Source: Spironucleus salmonicida
Lineage: Eukaryota > Fornicata > Diplomonadida > Hexamitidae
Assembly: GCA_000497125.2 (NCBI GenBank)
Contig: CM035320.1
Location: forward strand, 628,001-692,000
Reading direction: 5' to 3'
DNA: 64,000 bases
Shown here: in pieces, positions 60,154-64,000 of the stretch
Layout: each line of letters starts with the position of its first letter
Numbering within the stretch: the stretch's first letter is position 1
Notes under the pieces: generated by a model
Told to the model about the DNA's origin: nothing
The model's database searches: none
Seen by the model: the letters and a program-made list of their open reading frames with translations, nothing else
Made by a program: the position numbers and the translations under genes

Positions 60154-60476
60154 GAGTTGGCCGGTGCGGAATTTGCGATTGGAGGCGAAGTACCGCGGCA
60201 AGATGGACGATTCTGAAGCCTGCGCGGCGACCAATTCGGCTCTCTTTGCTCGTGGTCATAGTGACTCGCCGATAAAATTCAGATCGGGCCAGTTCCGGCG
60301 CGGGAAAATAGCACATGCATGTCTGGGAAACCGTGCAATGGATACATTTTCATATTAGTATACATTTTTCAATATATTTAGTAAAATAATATATAACTTA
60401 TAGTGATATTAAATTAAGCTTAAATAAATTATATTACTATATTTATATAATTTTAGCGACGAAAAATAATACACAA

Positions 60477-60698
60477 TCAAAATATTTCAAATATCGCAAC
60501 TAGATCAATAATTTGCCCATCCCCACCTTTAATTTTGCAGTAATTATCTTCACAAGTACATAAGAGACCGCATTGAGAGTCCTCATTGATACGTATTACC
60601 TTATAGAAGTAAGAATATTTCCAATGCGATGTCTACAAACAAGTACAGAAAGATTAAAAGATAACTAAATTTACCAATAAACAGAAATTATCATCCAT
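60477..60698 (-). CDS. Small unknown protein
   Basis: 73 aa, MDDNFCLLVNLVIFQSFCTC to LVAIFEIF, TGA. The second half is convincingly protein-like (YKVIRINEDSQCGLLCTCED, KIKGGDGQIIDLVAIF). The hydrophobic stretch after residue 8 corresponds to a 42-nt segment starting GTAAAT and ending TTTGTAG, so an in-frame mini-intron is an alternative reading. Confidence 0.4.
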
Positions 60699-61387
60699 GG
60701 AAGTTAGAATAATCTTGAATTATACTTCAAATACGACCCATTAAAGTTTTAAGAATTTAATTATTTTTACAAAATGAGGACAGAGATCTCATATATTATT
60801 TGTCAATTTTATTTATGTTACGAGGAAAAAATCTACTTTAATAAGTAAAACTTAAATCTAATTTTATCGTTGCTAATACCGAAAATCTAATTCTAAATAA
60901 TAAAATGTGAGAAGTTTCACTTGCTAATTTACATTAAGATGCAAAGAGCATTTAATATATTAAAAATATACACACTTGTTTGTACGCATCAATTTGTTCT
61001 AAGTATTTTTTCTATATAAGCTTATCGGTGAAATTTAGCTAAATTGTGGAAAGGGGAATTCGTTCAAAATTGAATTTGAATAAATAGATCAGTAGCTTAG
61101 CTCGAAACTCTGATTAAGTAGAGTATTAAAATTAATGAAATTCCTGATATATTTGATTTGAAATACAACTATTAATTTGTAGATATTTTACTAGTTATGC
61201 AGATTTATTTTAAGTAATGTTTAAACTAACGTTTTGATTAGAAAATCAGTTAATTTTTAAAATATTAAAGAAAGGTAACTGCATTTGATAGTTTAGTTGA
61301 AGTATTACTACGTTATGGTAGTAATAATTATGAAATTGATAAATGTAAGTAAATGTGCTATATATCGTGGTACAAATATAGTAAAAA
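60699..61387. other. AT-rich spacer
   Basis: No gene supported. Confidence 0.55.
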
Positions 61388-61660
61388 TCATTCTAGTTTA
61401 AAATCATCAGAAACACCAGTGAAGTTGTCTTTTGAACTAAGCTCACATTAACTTTCCAATTAATTATCCATAGACCATTCTTAGTCATCGTATTCTGCTA
61501 TGGTGTTTATATAAGGAAGTTTACTAAATAAACTCCGTTGGTACTGCTTGTTAAGACCAATATTAAATGGAGATTATAATCTGAGCTTACTAGAAGTAGA
61601 TTTGCAAACATGTTCAATTATTATAATTTCTTCTTAAGATGATGCAACATCTAAAGTCAT
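61388..61660 (-). CDS. Small unknown acidic protein
   Basis: 90 aa, MTLDVASSQEEIIIIEHVCK to SDDFKLE, TGA; TAA as Gln at several positions. It is polar and acidic, with a Ser/Lys/Arg segment (KSTSSKLRLQSPFNIGLNKQ) and a D/E-rich end (AEYDDQEWSMDNQLES). Composition is unlike chance AT frames. No family recognised. Confidence 0.55.
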
Positions 61661-62568
61661 GCTAGTAAATGAAAAATTATTCATTTTTAATTTAAAATAG
61701 TATATATTTAATATAATTAAAAATATTATAATTACATAATCAAAAATTTAATATTTTTATTCATATAATAATAGTTTTATAAAAATTAGATATTATATAC
61801 TTGTTGACTGATTAATTTTATTAAACGTTTGCTTGATGCGTTACAAGATAAGTTCATTAAGAAGTTTACATTTAAATACGAGTTTGTGAAATTAATTTTA
61901 GTATTAAATTATTATTATTCATAAAATATTGAGTAGTTATGGTTTTACAAATTCCAATATTTTTGTGCCTTTATCTTTATCTTGGATATTTATACTATTA
62001 AATTTAAGTATTACATATTGGTAAGATTTGTTACGAGTAATATACCAGCACTATAGTTTTATAAAAATATTTTATCAGCGTATTATAAATAAATAGAAAT
62101 TAGACAAATATTTTTATATTTTATTATACTCATTTTCAGTATATAATTTTAATATATATTCTGTATTTATGACTCAGCTGGGTTATACTTATAAATATAA
62201 TCTCCTTTCACAAAATTCTAACATTTCATTATTTTTCTTTTATTTTAACAGTTATATAATCTAAATTCAATTTACATATATATGTTTACTATATAAATAA
62301 TATATCCATGCTGTACTTAAAGTTATTAAAGTAAAATTGAAATCAATATACTAAAATTTATTATAAGGGAAAATAAGAATATACCTGACCCTACAATAAT
62401 ATAGTCTCAAAAATAAACCTATAAGAGCAATATTTACTAATAATTATTTTCAATATTAATGTTCTTATATTAAAAAAAATTATAGTTAGAAAGTTTAACA
62501 ATATAATAATTTAATACTTTGTTTGAAAGAAGATATCATAACATCTCCATGTAGTGGGTTAACCATTA
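61661..62568. other. AT-rich spacer
   Basis: Extremely AT-rich; nothing supported. Confidence 0.6.
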
Positions 62569-62814
62569 TCAGCCTAAGCATATTTTTAGAAAAAAATTAT
62601 AGTAGATATACCTGATAGTAGTTAATTTTAGGCTTTTGAATATTCTATTATAGGGGAAACAAATATTCTCATTCTTAATTTTCTTCTTTATCTCTGACAT
62701 TTTATGCTATTTATTTTACTTACGTTTTATCTTTTTACGACATAACCTACAATGTTTCAACTTAACTTAGCATTTACTGCATAATGTATATAAACTGACA
62801 TCAGAAGTATTCAT
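62569..62814 (-). CDS. Small zinc-ribbon/RING-tail-like protein
   Basis: 81 aa, MNTSDVSLYTLCSKCQVKLK, with C-x2-C, C-x2-C (LCSKC, HCRLCRKKIKRK) followed by a basic stretch, TGA. The Cys pattern recalls the second half of a RING finger. The C-terminal 30 residues are less convincing. Could be the last exon or remnant of a larger gene upstream. Confidence 0.4.
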
Positions 62815-63891
62815 ATTAGTTTTTTTGCATTAGAAATATGTTCCTATTATATAGGGAAAGTGTCATGAATTTATGAGTACTTTTATATAGGCAAATTATA
62901 TATAAGACTAACCATTAATTTACCCAAGTATTATCTCAGACATATGTTAAATTCTATTCTAATTTTACAAGAACAAAAAACTGGTCACAAGACAAAGATA
63001 CAAAAGATAGAAAAATAAATTAGTGGACCAAAAACTTACCTTGTGATTCCATTAAATGATTTAAAATATTTGTCACACTACTCAACCCCTCTGATATTTT
63101 GTTAATAGGTATTTATTGTCTCAGGTCATAGCTCAGAGTAATAATTTTCATCAGCATCTTAATGAATAGGAGAACATTACTTGGTATGGCGAACATGTAC
63201 AACTTTGGTCTTTCCATTCTGTGACTCAAAAATGGTAATAATTTACTCATCTATATTAGACCAATTTTGAGTAATCTTATAAATATGTAAACTTTTATCC
63301 ATTGGATCTTATAGTTACAATTACTCTTCTTTTATGTAATATGTAAATTATACTGATTCAAATGAAGTGAAATAGTTATGTACACTTAATATTTTGAATT
63401 AATCCTTAATATAGCTTAGAAATATGTTGAATATATATATTATAACTAATTATTCAACTATTTTTTGTAAAATTGCACTATATGACAATATCCTGTAAAT
63501 AAATCACCACAAAGTCTAAATAGTAAAGTTCGTCGGCAATATTTAGATGATATGTATCTTTTATGTTTACATACTATCTTATACCCACTTCTTGATCATA
63601 AATTCATATTTTCACCGTTCTCCACAAATATTGTTGAACTCTATTTACGAAGCTTTAAACGGAATCATTATATACGGCATACATGCCTGTTTTTTATCTG
63701 TGTTTTCACGCTTCTAACTACTCATTTTAATGTTCTCTAGAAGTATTTTCATCCTCAATTAATTCTTATATCTATTATTATGCATTCTCATTCTAGTATA
63801 TCTCATTTTATGATATAAGATTTAATCTTAGTTCTTCTTTAGGCAGCTTCTCAACCGTAAACTTATTAAAGAATTTTAAGCAAGATAATGT
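62815..63891. other. AT-rich region with competing open frames
   Basis: On the minus strand between about 63.05 and 63.33 kb, two overlapping frames both give protein-like text (one with GLSSVTNILNHLMESQ, another with ITQNWSNIDEQIITIFESQ, TGA at 63126). I cannot decide which is coding. A plus frame from 63552 runs TGA-free to the window end but is hydrophobic and unconvincing. Confidence 0.3.
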
Positions 63892-64000
63892 TCACAAGAA
63901 TAAATCCCTGGATAGGAATTATTTTAGACCCTAATGTTGATATCCTGTATCTTTAATAATATAATCATCTAATCTAGGTCTGGGTGATCTATTCATAATA
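63892..64000 (-). CDS. C-terminal part of an unknown protein, possibly running off the window
   Basis: Minus frame ending TGA at 63892-63894. The last 34 residues are polar and protein-like (MNRSPRPRLDDYIIKDTGYQ ... LKQFLSRDLFL). The Met at 63996 may be the start or internal. Confidence 0.35.

Larger units (their letters stand above)
56374..60357. repeat. IR4 right arm
   Basis: Reverse complement of 51932-55915; mismatch begins exactly at 60358 on the outside and 56373 on the inside. Confidence 0.96.

Noticed and set aside
60164-60358. 64-aa ORF just after the IR4 Myb gene (mirror 51931-52125)
   Set aside because: Immediately downstream in 3' flank; it ends at a TAG, which is not a stop here, at the repeat edge; no domain features.
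63037-63046. GTAAGT-like 5' splice site and CTAAT branch-like word on the minus strand
   Set aside because: No partner exon could be defined because competing frames in this region are unresolved; known diplomonad introns are few and this match is weak.

Overview
The window reads as nuclear DNA of a free-living diplomonad of the hexamitid type, most like Hexamita inflata (inference). Decisive evidence is the genetic code. Long reading frames with recognisable domains (ribosomal protein L7, IscU, papain-family proteases, Myb proteins, a MATE-like transporter) are interrupted by many in-frame TAA and TAG codons that fall where glutamine fits, and every convincing gene ends at TGA. All CDS below were read with TAA/TAG = Gln and TGA as sole stop; each listed length is divisible by three. 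Genes are short, apparently intronless, closely packed and often convergent. Spacers are very AT-rich and starts usually follow an A-run (AAAATG).

Layout. 1-2211: left arm of inverted repeat IR1 with an EF-hand gene. 2.2-7.5 kb: AT-rich DNA with small genes, a RING-like protein and a Myb-like protein. 7.5-10.2 kb: one 899-codon frame encoding two complete papain-family units in tandem. 10.4-12.3 kb: an unknown protein and an LRR protein; the 3' part of the first and all of the second form the left arm of IR2. 12.7-20 kb: two Gln-rich coiled-coil proteins of 907 and 920 aa plus small ORFs. 20.2-21.7 kb: two small genes. 21.8-24.0 kb: right arm of IR1. 24.1-26.0 kb: a frameshifted gene remnant with a 470-bp AAT/TAA/ATA tract. 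26.3-27.6 kb: right arm of IR2, interleaved with IR1. 28.2-48.4 kb: large mosaic inverted repeat IR3, made of three near-identical blocks (A, B, C) separated by unrelated AT-rich spacers, around a 2.1-kb loop with IscU and a cysteine-rich membrane protein. 48.8-51.7 kb: MATE-like transporter, an Ecm2/RBM22-type zinc finger and a third LRR gene. 51.9-60.4 kb: IR4, 3984-bp arms with an Myb gene and several ORFs, around a 458-bp loop; its inner edge cuts through rpL7. 60.4-64 kb: single-copy AT-rich DNA with a few small ORFs.

Two themes link the regions. First, the inverted copies are almost identical within sharp limits, and those limits often fall inside reading frames, so one copy is complete and the other truncated. 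Second, GC-rich tracts alternate with AT-rich tracts, and the change often happens inside a gene. Ectopic, GC-biased gene conversion between inverted copies could explain both (inference). In the coiled-coil and RING genes the AT-rich segments look like in-frame insertions, and some are bordered by an AGGAGTGGAAA motif in inverted orientation.

Functions recognised: translation (rpL7), Fe-S cluster assembly (IscU), glycolysis (short pyruvate kinase), proteolysis (double cathepsin), transport (MATE), surface or secreted LRR and Cys-rich proteins, Myb regulators, a splicing-type zinc finger, and Ca2+ binding. The remaining genes are unknown proteins described by what can be seen in them. Small AT-rich ORFs carry lower confidence because TGA-free frames arise easily by chance here.
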